Assembly (NCBI RefSeq): GCF_002354895.1
Contig: NZ_CP023439.1
Location: 1,426,001 to 1,490,000 of the forward strand
From: Thauera sp. K11
Lineage (GTDB): Bacteria; Pseudomonadota; Gammaproteobacteria; Burkholderiales; Rhodocyclaceae
Reading direction: 5' to 3'
DNA length: 64,000 bases
Shown: piece after piece, positions 9,623 to 18,966 of the stretch
Layout: each line of letters begins with the position of its first letter
How positions within the stretch are numbered: position 1 is the stretch's first letter
Position numbers and translations under genes: made by a program
Notes under the pieces: model-generated
The model's database searches: none
Told to the model about the DNA's origin: nothing
Seen by the model: only the letters and a program-made list of their open reading frames with translations

Positions 9623-10399
9623 ATGAGCGAAACCACTGCCCCGGGCCATCCCGCAGAAAATCCCTACCTGATGAGCGACGAAGCCTTCGAGGCGCTGGAG
9701 GAGATCCTCACCTCGGACATCGTGCCCGAAGACTGCATGGACCTCGAGATGCTGGACGGCTTCCTGGCCGGCGTGCTGCTGTCGCCGCGGGTCATCCCGG
9801 TGGAGCGCTGGCTGCCGGCGGTGTGGTCGGCGCACGAGGACGACGTCGGCTTCGGCTCGGGCAGCGGCGTGCAGCGGGCGATCCGGCTGGTGCTGTCCTA
9901 TTACAACGAGATGGCGACGACCCTCGGCCTGGACGAGGAAGAAGAAGCCTGCTGGGAGCCGTTCTGCTTCGCGATTGCCGATGGCGACACGCTCAGGCTC
10001 GGCGAAGAGTGGATCGAGGGCTTCGCCCATGGCCTGGAACTGTGGCCGCAGGACTGGGAACAGGGCCTGTCGGAAGACACCATCGAAGCAGTGCAGTCCA
10101 CGCTCGACGAGGTGCTGGCGCCCTGGCGGCCGGGCGGCGACGGCGAGGACGACGAGGTTCCGTCCCTGGCCGATGGCGATGTGGACGACGAGACCCGCCT
10201 CGGCTGGCTGGCCGAGGTCGGCGAGGGCGTCAACGACATCTTCGCCCACTGGCGCGACATCGGCCTTCCCCCCCCCCAACCGCTGGAGATCGAGTTGCCG
10301 CCGCAGGCGGCGGCCGGGACGGAGCCCGGCCGCAACGATCCCTGCTCCTGCGGCAGCGGCAAGAAGTACAAGAAATGCTGCGGAGCCGACAAGGACTGA
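9623..10399 (+). CDS. UPF0149/YecA family protein with C-terminal SEC-C metal-binding motif
   Basis: A 258-residue acidic protein. Residues about 20-190 match the UPF0149 (YgfB/YecA) alpha-helical domain, with LEMLDGFLAGVLLSP as its signature. The last 25 residues, GRNDPCSCGSGKKYKKCCG, form a SEC-C zinc-binding motif like the one at the end of SecA. The function is unknown. The ATG at 9623 follows a CGGAG ribosome binding site. A run of ten C residues (10268-10277) encodes three prolines in frame and could be prone to slippage. Two cysteine-cluster genes follow on the same strand. Confidence 0.85.
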   Translation: MSETTAPGHPAENPYLMSDEAFEALEEILTSDIVPEDCMDLEMLDGFLAGVLLSPRVIPVERWLPAVWSAHEDDVGFGSGSGVQRAIRLVLSYYNEMATTLGLDEEEEACWEPFCFAIADGDTLRLGEEWIEGFAHGLELWPQDWEQGLSEDTIEAVQSTLDEVLAPWRPGGDGEDDEVPSLADGDVDDETRLGWLAEVGEGVNDIFAHWRDIGLPPPQPLEIELPPQAAAGTEPGRNDPCSCGSGKKYKKCCGADKD

Positions 10400-10407
10400 C
10401 GCCATCG

Positions 10408-10737
10408 GTGCACGAGGATCACTGCACCCGCTGCGGCGCCTGCTGCGCCGCCTACAGGGTCGATTTCCACCGGGCCGAGCTTGCGTCGTGCGAGGCCGGC
10501 GGCGTGCCCGATGCGATGGCGGTGCAGGTCACCGCGATGCTGCGCCGCATGCGGGGCACGGACGAGGCGCCGCCGCGCTGTGCTGCGCTCGAGGGCGAGA
10601 TCGGCCGCTCGGTGCGGTGCTCCATCTATTCCAGCCGTCCCTCGCCCTGCCGCGACTTCGCCCCCTATGCCGCGCTGGGGATCGGGGACGACGCCTGCCG
10701 CCGGGCGCGGCTGCGGCATGGCCTGCCGCCGTTGTGA
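10408..10737 (+). CDS. YkgJ family cysteine-cluster protein (first of two)
   Basis: A 109-residue protein starting at GTG 10408. It shows the YkgJ pattern: CTRCGACCAAYRVDF near the N-terminus and a second group RCAALEG…VRCSIYSSRPSPCRDF. These cysteines are likely ligands for an Fe-S cluster or zinc, as inferred for the CxxCxxCC family. It begins nine bases after the upstream SEC-C gene. A start further upstream is blocked by the end of that gene unless a CTG were used. It has a close paralogue immediately downstream. Confidence 0.75.
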   Translation: MHEDHCTRCGACCAAYRVDFHRAELASCEAGGVPDAMAVQVTAMLRRMRGTDEAPPRCAALEGEIGRSVRCSIYSSRPSPCRDFAPYAALGIGDDACRRARLRHGLPPL

Positions 10738-10821
10738 CGCGCCTGCCCGCCGCGGAAGCGAAGCCGGCCGCGCGGACCACCCGAACCGAATCCTGAATAC
10801 CGAAAGACGTCGGACCCGAAC

Positions 10822-11193
10822 ATGGACGAGTACACGTTCAATCCCTGCCTGAGCTGCGGCATCTGCTGCACCCATTTCCGCATTGCGTTCTACTGGGCCG
10901 AGGCCGACGACGCGCCGGGCGGCTTCGTGCCAGCGGCGATGACCGAGAAACTGACGCACCACATGCGCTGCATGAAAGGCAGCAACGACCTGCCGCGGCG
11001 CTGCTCGGCGCTGTCGGGCAAGGTGGGCGAGCGGGTGGCGTGCACCATCTACGAGAACAGGCCGACGCCGTGCCGCGAGTTCCCGGCGTATTTCGACGAC
11101 GGTACGCCGAATCCGAAGTGCGACGAACTGCGTGCCAGCATCGGCCTGCCGCCGCTGCCGTGGCATCCGGGGACGCTGCCGGCGGCGGCGTGA
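10822..11193 (+). CDS. YkgJ family cysteine-cluster protein (second of two)
   Basis: A 123-residue protein with CLSCGICCTHFRIAFYWAE and CSALSGKVGERVACTIYENRPTPCREF, the same architecture as the preceding gene and clearly paralogous to it. YkgJ proteins carry a conserved set of cysteines presumed to bind iron-sulfur or zinc; no reaction is established from sequence. The ATG at 10822 lies 84 bp after the first copy. Its stop converges with the gene on the other strand, with only four bases between. Confidence 0.82.
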   Translation: MDEYTFNPCLSCGICCTHFRIAFYWAEADDAPGGFVPAAMTEKLTHHMRCMKGSNDLPRRCSALSGKVGERVACTIYENRPTPCREFPAYFDDGTPNPKCDELRASIGLPPLPWHPGTLPAAA

Positions 11194-11197
11194 GCGT

Positions 11198-12094
11198 TCA
11201 GGCGGGCAGGCCGACCGCGGCGAGCACCGCCAGCGGGCCGGCGCTACGCAGTTCCTCGATCTGCTCGGGCGTGCGGGCGAACAGCGAGCCGGCGTAGCCG
11301 AGCGAATTGACCGACACGTGCCGCCACTTCTCGCGGCGGCGGGGCACGACGAGCAGCCAGTCACGGGTCACGAGCAGGTTGTAGGGCGCCATCGGTTCGC
11401 TCGGCGCCGGCATGTCCATGGCCCGCCAGGCGGACGAAAAAGCCTGGTGGAGCATGTCGCCGGCCTCTCCGGCGTGCTGCCACCCGCGGCCGTCCAGCGC
11501 CACGAAGGCATGCAGCCAGGGCAGTGCGGCGTTGGCGACCGGCGATCCCTGCGGCGCGGGCGGCAACCCCGCGGCGAGGCCGCCGGGCGCGTCGAGCCGT
11601 GGCGGGCTGCCGTCGTCCTGCACGTGCGGCACCCACTGCAGGTGCTTGTGAGGCTGGCTCGCGCCGGCCTCGGTGCCGCCGTTGTAGAAGCCGAGGCCGC
11701 CGTGGGGGCCGACGACCTGGGCCAGGGCGGCGAAGTCGGCGCAGGTCAGCGGCGCCGACTGCGATTCCCACGCACGGGTGACGATCAGCAGATGGTGGTC
11801 GATGACCGGGAACTTGTTCAGCACGACCAGGTGCGCGTCGCCCAGCGCGCCCACCGTCAGCTCCGGTTCGGGCGGCAGGAAGGGGTTGAAGTCGGGGTTG
11901 CGCCGGCTGACGGTGGCGACCCGGGCCTGGTCCTTCAGCGCGAGCGAGGACACCCAGCGCACCGCGAAGCGCAGGCCGCGCTCTTCGATCGTCGTGTGGT
12001 TGGTGCGGATCGGCAGCAGTGCGCCGGATTTCAGCGCATTGCGCGTGGTGATGGCGCTGCGGTCGAGCAAGGTGCTGCTGGGCGGGCTGGTCAT
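11198..12094 (-). CDS. Ap4A phosphorylase / ATP adenylyltransferase family protein
   Basis: A protein of about 298 residues of the GalT/HIT-like superfamily. VVLNKFPVIDHHLLIVTR and GGTEAGASQPHKHLQWVP (histidine motif near residue 160) match eukaryotic-type and cyanobacterial Ap4A phosphorylases, which split diadenosine tetraphosphate with phosphate. The C-terminal PYNLLVTRDWLLVVPR block is also conserved. I chose the ATG at 12094; a GTG at 12133 is in frame but adds a poorly conserved leader, and neither has a good ribosome binding site. The gene is alone on this strand and divergent from the S4 protein. Confidence 0.8.
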   Translation of the reverse strand: MTSPPSSTLLDRSAITTRNALKSGALLPIRTNHTTIEERGLRFAVRWVSSLALKDQARVATVSRRNPDFNPFLPPEPELTVGALGDAHLVVLNKFPVIDHHLLIVTRAWESQSAPLTCADFAALAQVVGPHGGLGFYNGGTEAGASQPHKHLQWVPHVQDDGSPPRLDAPGGLAAGLPPAPQGSPVANAALPWLHAFVALDGRGWQHAGEAGDMLHQAFSSAWRAMDMPAPSEPMAPYNLLVTRDWLLVVPRRREKWRHVSVNSLGYAGSLFARTPEQIEELRSAGPLAVLAAVGLPA

Positions 12095-12188
12095 CGGAGC
12101 GGCAGGCGAAGGACAATTCACGGATTCTGACACGGCGCCGGCTCGCGTACGGCGTCCGCAGGCATCCGCTCTTTACGGGAGAAACATC

Positions 12189-12410
12189 ATGCGCATCACC
12201 TTCGCCGTGCGCGGCGACCATATCCAGCTCGATCAACTGCTGAAGGCGGCCAACCTCGTCACCTCGGGCGGCGCCGCCCATCTGGCGGTCGAGGCCGGAC
12301 AGGTGGAGGTGGACGGCAGGCCGGAGCAGCGCAAGCGGGCGAAGCTCCGGCCCGGCCAGACGGTCAGCTTCGACGGCCGGCAGATCGTGCTGGTGGCCGC
12401 CGGGGGCTGA
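12189..12410 (+). CDS. S4-domain RNA-binding protein (YbcJ-like)
   Basis: A 73-residue protein made almost wholly of one S4 RNA-binding fold: IQLDQLLKAANLVTSGGAAHLAVEAGQVEVDGRPEQRKRAKLRPG. A GGGAGAAA ribosome binding site precedes the ATG at 12189. YbcJ-type proteins bind RNA or ribosomal particles, but their precise role is not settled. It converges with the glutathione transferase gene nine bases downstream. Confidence 0.88.
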   Translation: MRITFAVRGDHIQLDQLLKAANLVTSGGAAHLAVEAGQVEVDGRPEQRKRAKLRPGQTVSFDGRQIVLVAAGG

Positions 12411-12419
12411 CCGCGGCAC

Positions 12420-13025
12420 TCACTTCAGCAGGCCCTCGGCGCGCAGGGCGGCCTGCACGGTAGGGCGCGCGCCGATGCGTTGCGAGTAGGCTTGCAGTTC
12501 GGGCCACGGCGACAGGTCGAACTTCACGAAGGCGGTCCAGCTCAGCACGGTGAAGAGGTAGGCGTCGGCGACGCTGAACGCGTCTCCCATCAGGAAGGGG
12601 CGCGTCGCCAGATGCCGGGCGACGAAGTCGAAGCGCCGGTTGATGTTCTCCAGCGCGGCATTGCGCCATTCCTCCCCCGCGCCGCGGAACAGCGGGGTGA
12701 ACGACTTGTGCAGCTCGGTGGAGATCATGTTGAGCCATTCCTGCAGCCGCGCGCGTTCCAGCGTGCCGGGCGTCGGTGCCAGGCCGGCGGCCGGATGGAG
12801 GTCGGCCAGGTACTGGATGATCGCGGGCCCTTCGGTCAACAGTTCGCCGTTGTCGAGTTCCAGCGCCGGAACGTAGCCCTTGGGATTGATCGCGAGATAG
12901 TCGCTGCCGTCCTCGGTCTTCTTGGCCTTGAGGTCCACGCGCACGAGCGCGAAATCCGCGCCCGCTTCGCGCAGGACGATGTGGGGGGACAGCGAGCAGG
13001 CGCCGGGGCTGTAGTAAAGCTTCAT
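12420..13025 (-). CDS. gst: Glutathione S-transferase, beta class (GstA type)
   Basis: A 201-residue protein beginning MKLYYSPGACSLSPHIVLRE. Cys10 is the residue characteristic of bacterial beta-class GSTs. The thioredoxin-like domain (1-80) contains NPKGYVPAL and LTEGPAIIQYLAD, which bind the gamma-glutamyl part of glutathione. The all-helical domain contains FLMGDAFSVADAYLF. Likely roles are conjugation or peroxide detoxification. The start at 13025 gives the conserved N-terminus; a longer frame upstream has no support. Confidence 0.92.
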   Translation of the reverse strand: MKLYYSPGACSLSPHIVLREAGADFALVRVDLKAKKTEDGSDYLAINPKGYVPALELDNGELLTEGPAIIQYLADLHPAAGLAPTPGTLERARLQEWLNMISTELHKSFTPLFRGAGEEWRNAALENINRRFDFVARHLATRPFLMGDAFSVADAYLFTVLSWTAFVKFDLSPWPELQAYSQRIGARPTVQAALRAEGLLK

Positions 13026-13127
13026 GCAGAGGTCTCCTCGGGTGGTTGGCAGAGTGACCGGCCCGGCGGCCGGGCCCGGTCGGAGGGATGCGTCCATGCC
13101 TGCGGCACGGCGGCGATCCACGCCGCA

Positions 13128-14864
13128 TCATGGCAGATTCGGGCGCGGCGCGGCTTTCCTCGATCCGGCCATCCTTTCCCAGATCCAGCCGCCAGGCAGG
13201 TCGGTACCGGCGAGCACGTAGTTGAGGGTGTGCTCGTTGGCGATGGTGAGGGCGAAGCCGTTGCGGCTGCCGGGCTTGCCGGCGAGGAGGATCTCGTCTC
13301 CCGCCCTCAGCGCCGTGTCGGCGTCCGGCGCCATGCGGTGGTCGTCGGCATCGCGATCGAGGTACAGGACCTCGCATTCGAGCCGCTCGGCGCGATCCTG
13401 CGGCGAGCGCAGCAGCATGGCCAGCGTGACGGTCTCGCCGCGCATCAGGCGCCGGTACAGGGCCGGCGCCGTGGCGAGGTTGATGCGCACGCTCCACACC
13501 TCGGGCACGTCCCAGCCGAGGCGGTCCGTCAGGTGCTCGAACAGCCCGGTGCACCACGCCGGATCGGTGCGCCGCAGCATGTTCAGGAAGGGCACCAGGA
13601 GCGGAGTGCTGAGGATGGCCAGGCATTCGTGGCCGATGATCTCGCTCGGCACCACGGTGGTGTCCGCGTCGTAGGCTTCGAACAGTGCGCGGTTCGCGTA
13701 GTGGTTCTGGCGCAGGATGACGAACAGCGAGTCGTTGAGTTCGCGCGCGGCCACCGCGATCGACAGGTTGTCGATGTCGGAGCGCGTCGCCGCGATGATG
13801 CCCACGGCGGCCAGCACGCCCGCCTGGTGCAATGCGTCGGGGCTCGTGCCCTCGCCGTGGACCCAGCGGTGTTCGAGATCGTCCGGAAGGTCGCGGTCGA
13901 TGATGGTGACCGGCACCGCCTCGGCATCCATCGCGCTCACCATCTGCTGGCCGAAACGGCCGTGGCCGCACAGTATCCAGTGGCCGCGCGGCGGGTTGCG
14001 GTAGCGCTCGACGGTGGTGCCGGGCAGGCCGGTGAGCCAGTGGGTGAGCTGCCAGGCGGCCGGGGCATGCAGCGCGAGCGCAAGCGTTTCGGCGAATTCC
14101 TGGAAGGGGTTGATCACGTGGCGCGTGCCGAATGCCGTCATCGTCGCAGCCGTCTCGGCGCGCTGCGCGCGGCACAGCACCGGAATCTTGGGCGCCAGCA
14201 GCCGCGCGGAGATGGCGACGGCCAGATTGCTCTCGTCGTCGTTGGTCAGCGCGATCACGCCCACGCATTGCGGATGGGTGAGCCCGGCGAACTTGAGGGT
14301 CTCGGGATTGCGCACGTCCGCGGCGATGGCCGGCACGTCGGCGACATAGCCCTGCAGTTCGATCTCGCCGACCCTGGATTCGTCCAGTTCGATGACCACC
14401 GCGCGGTGGCGCAGCCGGTCGAGCGCATCGCACACCAGCCGCCCGGTTTCTCCGTAGCCGCAGACGAGGTAGAAGGGTTCGCGCAACCGGCGCACCGAGC
14501 GCGAGAAGCGCTGGATGGCGAAAGCCTGCTGCAGGTTGCGATCGGACAGCAGCGAGAACAGGCTGCCCAGCGTGTAGGCCCAGCCGATCACCGACAGGTA
14601 GATGGAGATCATCACCCACAGGCGCTGCTGGTCCGAGAAGGCGTAGGGAATCTCGCCGAAACCGATGGTGGTGGCGGTGTAGCTGATGAAATAGAAGGCG
14701 TGGAAGATGCTCAGGTGCTGGACCTTGCCGTCGGCGTCCACGCCGGGGGCCAGCGTCAGCCCCAGCACCGAGATCGCCATGATGACGATCAGCAGGATCA
14801 GCGGCATGCGCATGCGCCGCAGGACGAGGAAGAAGATGCTCTGATGGCGCGGTAGCGGAGTCAT
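13128..14864 (-). CDS. Potassium-channel-like protein with two RCK/TrkA-N domains
   Basis: A 578-residue protein. Two membrane helices (about residues 20-42 and 85-105) flank a pore loop with filter sequence TATTIGFGE, a variant of the K+ channel TVGYG signature. Two Rossmann-type TrkA-N modules follow: VCGYGETGRLVCDAL near residue 135, and ILCGHGRFGQQMVSAM near residue 300 with GEGTSPDALHQAG after it. A TrkA-C-like segment ends the protein. The layout resembles bacterial ligand-gated K+ channels. The ligand is unknown. A small membrane protein is encoded just upstream on the same strand, 34 bp away. Confidence 0.85.
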   Translation of the reverse strand: MTPLPRHQSIFFLVLRRMRMPLILLIVIMAISVLGLTLAPGVDADGKVQHLSIFHAFYFISYTATTIGFGEIPYAFSDQQRLWVMISIYLSVIGWAYTLGSLFSLLSDRNLQQAFAIQRFSRSVRRLREPFYLVCGYGETGRLVCDALDRLRHRAVVIELDESRVGEIELQGYVADVPAIAADVRNPETLKFAGLTHPQCVGVIALTNDDESNLAVAISARLLAPKIPVLCRAQRAETAATMTAFGTRHVINPFQEFAETLALALHAPAAWQLTHWLTGLPGTTVERYRNPPRGHWILCGHGRFGQQMVSAMDAEAVPVTIIDRDLPDDLEHRWVHGEGTSPDALHQAGVLAAVGIIAATRSDIDNLSIAVAARELNDSLFVILRQNHYANRALFEAYDADTTVVPSEIIGHECLAILSTPLLVPFLNMLRRTDPAWCTGLFEHLTDRLGWDVPEVWSVRINLATAPALYRRLMRGETVTLAMLLRSPQDRAERLECEVLYLDRDADDHRMAPDADTALRAGDEILLAGKPGSRNGFALTIANEHTLNYVLAGTDLPGGWIWERMAGSRKAAPRPNLP

Positions 14865-14898
14865 CGTCGAGCCGTCGCCCAAGCGTGCGACGCGGTGC

Positions 14899-15282
14899 TC
14901 AGCGGCGCTGCATGATGGTCTCGGCGATCAGGATGATCACCGAAACGACGTTGGCGAACAGCGCGCCGCCGGACAGCGAGACGACGCGCGAGACCATCTC
15001 CGCCGTGACGCCGTCGGGCGAGACGTGGGCGGCGTAGCCCCACACCATCGCCGCCGCGAACAACTGCAGGTCGGCCACCAGGCTGGTCGAAAGATGGACT
15101 GCGCCGATCTGCGTCCGGTCGCCGAACTTGAGCACCGTCGCCACCAGGCTGACGACGAGCGCGGCGAACAACTCGTAGACGTCGTGGTGGCTGGGGTTGT
15201 CGATCTCGCCGACGAAGAAGCCGAAGTTCAGCGTCGCGGCCAGTACGATGAAGAAACCGAAGACGACCTTTTCGAGGTTCAT
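14899..15282 (-). CDS. Small inner-membrane protein, DUF6394-like
   Basis: A 127-residue protein with four hydrophobic stretches (about 5-25, 38-58, 66-86, 103-122) and the conserved-looking block VVATVLKFGDRTQIGAVHLS, read here as VSLVATVLKFGDRTQIGAV. I recognise it as similar to the uncharacterised DUF6394 family, with moderate certainty. It lies 34 bp upstream of the channel/RCK gene on the same strand and may be a functional partner. An ATTATA complement at 15330-15335 gives a good -10 (TATAAT) on the minus strand about 50 bp before the start. Confidence 0.65.
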   Translation of the reverse strand: MNLEKVVFGFFIVLAATLNFGFFVGEIDNPSHHDVYELFAALVVSLVATVLKFGDRTQIGAVHLSTSLVADLQLFAAAMVWGYAAHVSPDGVTAEMVSRVVSLSGGALFANVVSVIILIAETIMQRR

Positions 15283-15399
15283 GTTGTTCTCGTCCCGCTG
15301 GGTGTCCGATGTGGCTCCACGCGCAATCGATTATAGGCTCGGCGATCCCGCGCCGGCAGGACGCCGGTTCGCCGGCCGGCGCCGCCCGTGGCGCGGGAC

Positions 15400-15786
15400 T
15401 CAGTCGTGGATGTCGCCGTCGACGTAGTACCAGCGTCCGTCTTCGCGCACGAAGCGGCTCGTTTCGTGCAGGCGCCGGGCGCGTCCGCCGACGCGGCAGC
15501 GGGCGACGAATTCCACCTCGGCGTGGTCGGCGTCCACGTTCCGATGGCACCGGATCTCGAGGCCGATCCACTTCGGGCGGGGTTCATCGCCGGGGTCCAG
15601 GTCGGCCGGGCGGGTGCTTGCATGCCATGACGCGAGCAGCCAGCGCGCGTCGCCCAGGGCGAAGGCGGTGTAGCGCGAGCGCATGAGCGCCTCTGCACTG
15701 GCCGCCGGCTTGGTGCCGGCCAGGACCGGCTGGCAGCACACGGCGAGCGGCTTGCCGGAACCGCATGGGCAGGGTGGGGTCTTCAT
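15400..15786 (-). CDS. YchJ family protein with SEC-C-type motif
   Basis: A 128-residue protein. [13 protein letters not shown] at the N-terminus is a SEC-C-like zinc motif. [23 protein letters not shown] and [20 protein letters not shown] match the YchJ NTF2-like fold. The function is unknown. It ends 117 bp before the DUF6394-like gene and reads toward it. It is divergent from acnB. With the gene at 9623, this is the second SEC-C-bearing protein in the window. Confidence 0.88.
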   Translation of the reverse strand: MKTPPCPCGSGKPLAVCCQPVLAGTKPAASAEALMRSRYTAFALGDARWLLASWHASTRPADLDPGDEPRPKWIGLEIRCHRNVDADHAEVEFVARCRVGGRARRLHETSRFVREDGRWYYVDGDIHD

Positions 15787-16128
15787 GTCGGGTGCGTTGC
15801 GGAGGGCGGCGCAATGGTGCCGTCATCCGGGGAGCGTCGTTGCGGGAAGGCCGCATCCTGGCCCACGGGGCCATCCCTGGCAAGCAGCGGCCGACGGGGC
15901 GGCCGGCATGCCTTCCTTCCCCGCATGCGGCGGGGTGTGCGCCGTGCCCGTGATGCATCCTGTTTCCTGTTTGCAGAAGGCGTAGAATCCGGCCGATCGT
16001 CGCTGCACCCGGACTTTCGTGCTGCACCGCACCGCAAGTCTTATAAAAGACATATAATCTGCTCCGATCCGCATGGGCGATCCCCGTGCGGGGCCCTGAT
16101 CACCGCCACGAAAAGTGAGGAAGTCGCC
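15787..16128. other. Intergenic region upstream of acnB
   Basis: This 342-bp gap separates divergent ychJ and acnB. Its right end holds the operator-like palindrome (16038-16051), the -10 box of acnB (16053-16058) and a ribosome binding site GAGGAAG at 16117-16123. I see no convincing gene or RNA in the rest. Confidence 0.6.
16038..16058 (+). promoter_or_regulatory. acnB promoter -10 box with adjoining GntR-type operator
   Basis: GTCTTATAAAAGAC (16038-16051) is a near-perfect palindrome, and the half ATGTCTTAT/ATAAGACAT recurs at 33920-33941 beside the gntR gene. A perfect TATAAT (16053-16058) abuts it; no strong -35 is seen. An operator lying in the -35/-10 spacer would suit repression of acnB. 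The link to the GntR protein is inferred. Confidence 0.55.
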
Positions 16129-18726
16129 GTGCTTGAAGCCTACCGTGCCCATGTCGCCGAACGTGCCGCCCTCGGAATCCCGCCGCTGCCGCTGTCCAGG
16201 CAGCAGGTCACCGAACTGGTCGCACTGCTGAAGAATCCCCCCGTCGGCGAGGAGGCTTTCCTCGTCGAACTGCTGACCTACCGCGTTCCGGCCGGTGTCG
16301 ACGATGCCGCCAAGATCAAGGCCGAGTTCCTGTCCAGGGTCGCCAAGGGCGAGGAAAGCTGTGGCCTGGTGTCGCGCGCCAAGGCCACCGAACTGCTCGG
16401 CACCATGCTGGGCGGCTTCAACATCAAGCCGCTGATCGACCTGCTCGCCGATGCCGAAGTCGGCGCGGTCGCCGCCGAGGGCCTGAAGAAGACCCTGCTG
16501 ATGTTCGACTACTTCCACGACGTCAAGGAACTGGCTGTCGCCGGCAACGCCAACGCCAAGGCGGTGATGCAGTCCTGGGCCGATGCCGAGTGGTTCACCA
16601 GCCGCCCGGAAGTGCCGGCCTCGCAGAAGCTCACCGTGTTCAAGGTCACCGGCGAAACCAATACCGACGATCTCTCCCCGGCGCCGGACGCCTGGTCGCG
16701 CCCCGACATCCCGCTGCACGCGCTGGCCATGCTGAAGAATCCGCGTCCGGGCATCACACCGGAAGAAGCCGGCGTGCGCGGCCCGGTCAAGTTCCTCGAA
16801 GACCTCAAGGCCAAGGGCAACCTGGTCGCCTACGTCGGCGACGTGGTCGGCACCGGCTCCTCGCGCAAGTCCGCCACCAACTCGGTGCTGTGGTTCACCG
16901 GCGAGGACATCCCCTTCGTGCCGAACAAGCGCTTCGGCGGCGTGTGCCTGGGCTCCAAGATCGCCCCGATCTTCTTCAACACCATGGAAGACGCCGGCGC
17001 GCTGCCGATCGAGATCGACGCCGGCCAGATGGACATGGGCGACGAGATCGAACTCGCGGTCGACCAGGCCAGCGGCAAGGTCACCGCGACGAAGAACGGC
17101 GCCGTGATCGCCGAATCGCAGCTCAAGACCCTGGTGATCCTCGACGAAGTGCGCGCCGGCGGCCGCATCCCGCTGATCATCGGCCGCGGCCTCACCACCA
17201 AGGCGCGCGAAGCGCTCGGCCTGCCGCCCTCCACCCTGTTCCGCCTGCCGCAGGCCCCGGTCGACAGCGGCAAGGGCTTCTCGCTGGCGCAGAAGATGGT
17301 CGGCCGCGCCTGCGGCCTGCCGGAAGGCCAGGGCATCCGCCCGGGCACCTACTGCGAACCCAGGATGACCACCGTCGGCTCGCAGGACACCACCGGCCCG
17401 ATGACCCGCGACGAACTCAAGGACCTCGCCTGCCTCGGCTTCTCCGCCGACATGACGATGCAATCCTTCTGCCACACCGCCGCCTATCCGAAGCTGGTCG
17501 ACGTGCGCATGCACCGCGAGCTGCCGAGCTTCATCAGCACCCGCGGCGGCGTCAGCCTGCGTCCGGGCGACGGCGTGATCCACTCCTGGCTCAACCGCCT
17601 GCTGCTGCCCGACACCGTCGGCACCGGCGGCGACAGCCACACCCGCTTCCCGATCGGCATCTCCTTCCCGGCGGGCTCCGGTCTGGTGGCCTTCGCCGCC
17701 GCCACCGGCGTGATGCCGCTCGACATGCCGGAGTCCGTGCTGGTGCGCTTCAAGGGCACGCTGCAGCCGGGCGTCACGCTGCGTGACCTGGTCAACGCCA
17801 TCCCGCTGTACGCGATCAAGCAGGGTCTGCTGACGGTCGAGAAGAAGGGCAAGAAGAACATCTTCTCCGGCCGCATCCTCGAAATCGAGGGCCTGCCCGA
17901 CCTGAAGGTGGAACAGGCGTTCGAACTCACCGACGCCTCGGCCGAACGCTCCGCCGCCGGCTGCACGGTGCATCTGAACAAGGCGCCGATCGTCGAGTAC
18001 ATGAACTCGAACATCACGCTGATGAAGTGGATGATCGCCAACGGCTACGAGGATGCCCGCACTCTCAAGCGCCGCATCAAGGCGATGGAAGACTGGATCG
18101 CCAACGGCGAACTGCTGAAGGGCGATGCCGACGCCGAGTACGCCGCGGTCATCGAGATCGACCTGGCCGACGTCAAGGAGCCGATCGTCGCCTGCCCGAA
18201 CGACCCGGACGACGTCAAGTTCCTGTCCGAAGTCGCCGGCGACAAGATCGACGAAGTGTTCATCGGCTCGTGCATGACCAACATCGGCCACTTCCGCGCC
18301 GCCGGCAAGGTGCTGGACGGCAAGTCCGACATCCCGACCCGCCTGTGGATCGCGCCGCCGACCAAGATGGACGCGATGATCCTCAACGAGGAAGGCTACT
18401 ACGGCGTGCTCGGCCGCTCCGGCGCCCGCATGGAGATGCCGGGCTGCTCGCTGTGCATGGGCAACCAGGCGCAGATCCGCAAGGGCAGCACCGCGATGTC
18501 GACCTCGACGCGCAACTTCCCCAACCGCCTCGGCATCGACACCCGCGTCTACCTGGGCTCGGCCGAACTGGCCGCGGTGTGCGCGCTGATGGGCAAGATC
18601 CCGACCGTCCAGGAGTACATGGAGCAGGTCGAGGTCGTGAACAAGAAGGCGGCCGACATCTACCGCTACATGAACTTCGACCAGATCGAGGAATTCCGCA
18701 GCGTGGCCGACACCGTCGAGATGTAA
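16129..18726 (+). CDS. acnB: Aconitate hydratase B
   Basis: An 865-residue protein, the same length as E. coli AcnB. The first residues [20 protein letters not shown] begin at GTG 16129 behind GAGGAAG; the open frame extends upstream but without similarity. An N-terminal HEAT-like domain precedes the swivel domain ([20 protein letters not shown]) and the catalytic core. [4Fe-4S] ligands are in [10 protein letters not shown] and [10 protein letters not shown]. It interconverts citrate and isocitrate in the TCA cycle; its apo-form can bind mRNA in other bacteria. It is monocistronic, with its own promoter and a terminator after the stop. Confidence 0.96.
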   Translation: MLEAYRAHVAERAALGIPPLPLSRQQVTELVALLKNPPVGEEAFLVELLTYRVPAGVDDAAKIKAEFLSRVAKGEESCGLVSRAKATELLGTMLGGFNIKPLIDLLADAEVGAVAAEGLKKTLLMFDYFHDVKELAVAGNANAKAVMQSWADAEWFTSRPEVPASQKLTVFKVTGETNTDDLSPAPDAWSRPDIPLHALAMLKNPRPGITPEEAGVRGPVKFLEDLKAKGNLVAYVGDVVGTGSSRKSATNSVLWFTGEDIPFVPNKRFGGVCLGSKIAPIFFNTMEDAGALPIEIDAGQMDMGDEIELAVDQASGKVTATKNGAVIAESQLKTLVILDEVRAGGRIPLIIGRGLTTKAREALGLPPSTLFRLPQAPVDSGKGFSLAQKMVGRACGLPEGQGIRPGTYCEPRMTTVGSQDTTGPMTRDELKDLACLGFSADMTMQSFCHTAAYPKLVDVRMHRELPSFISTRGGVSLRPGDGVIHSWLNRLLLPDTVGTGGDSHTRFPIGISFPAGSGLVAFAAATGVMPLDMPESVLVRFKGTLQPGVTLRDLVNAIPLYAIKQGLLTVEKKGKKNIFSGRILEIEGLPDLKVEQAFELTDASAERSAAGCTVHLNKAPIVEYMNSNITLMKWMIANGYEDARTLKRRIKAMEDWIANGELLKGDADAEYAAVIEIDLADVKEPIVACPNDPDDVKFLSEVAGDKIDEVFIGSCMTNIGHFRAAGKVLDGKSDIPTRLWIAPPTKMDAMILNEEGYYGVLGRSGARMEMPGCSLCMGNQAQIRKGSTAMSTSTRNFPNRLGIDTRVYLGSAELAAVCALMGKIPTVQEYMEQVEVVNKKAADIYRYMNFDQIEEFRSVADTVEM

Positions 18727-18737
18727 GGCCGGCGGAC

Positions 18738-18811
18738 CGCGGCGGGCACGCTCGTCGTGCCCGCCGCGCAAGCGGAAAACGCCCCCGTCCGGGAAGCCGG
18801 CGGGGGCGTTT
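18738..18811 (+). terminator. Two consecutive hairpins after acnB
   Basis: The first hairpin has a perfect 13-bp stem (18738-18750 with 18756-18768) and a five-base loop but no T-run. The second pairs AAACGCCCCCG (18777-18787) with CGGGGGCGTTT (18801-18811) and ends in T residues, the likely terminator. The A-rich left arm could also serve the opposite strand, ending the regulator transcript. Confidence 0.7.
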
Positions 18812-18966
18812 GCATTGCGGGTGCGGCCCGGCTTCGCGCCGGCGCCGCGGCATGTCCGCGCCCGGCGCATGCCGCAGCCGGGCGGGAAGGCGGACCGATT
18901 GCGAACCGCGGCCGGCGTCTGCGAACGCGGCGCAGCCTTCCCGCGGAGAACCCGGGCGGAGATGCC

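Noticed and set aside
15823..18870. Very long open frame on the minus strand across acnB (about 1000 codons)
   Set aside because: It is antisense to a well-conserved enzyme and its translation is Arg/Gly/Ala/His-rich without any motif. Such frames are common in GC-rich coding DNA.
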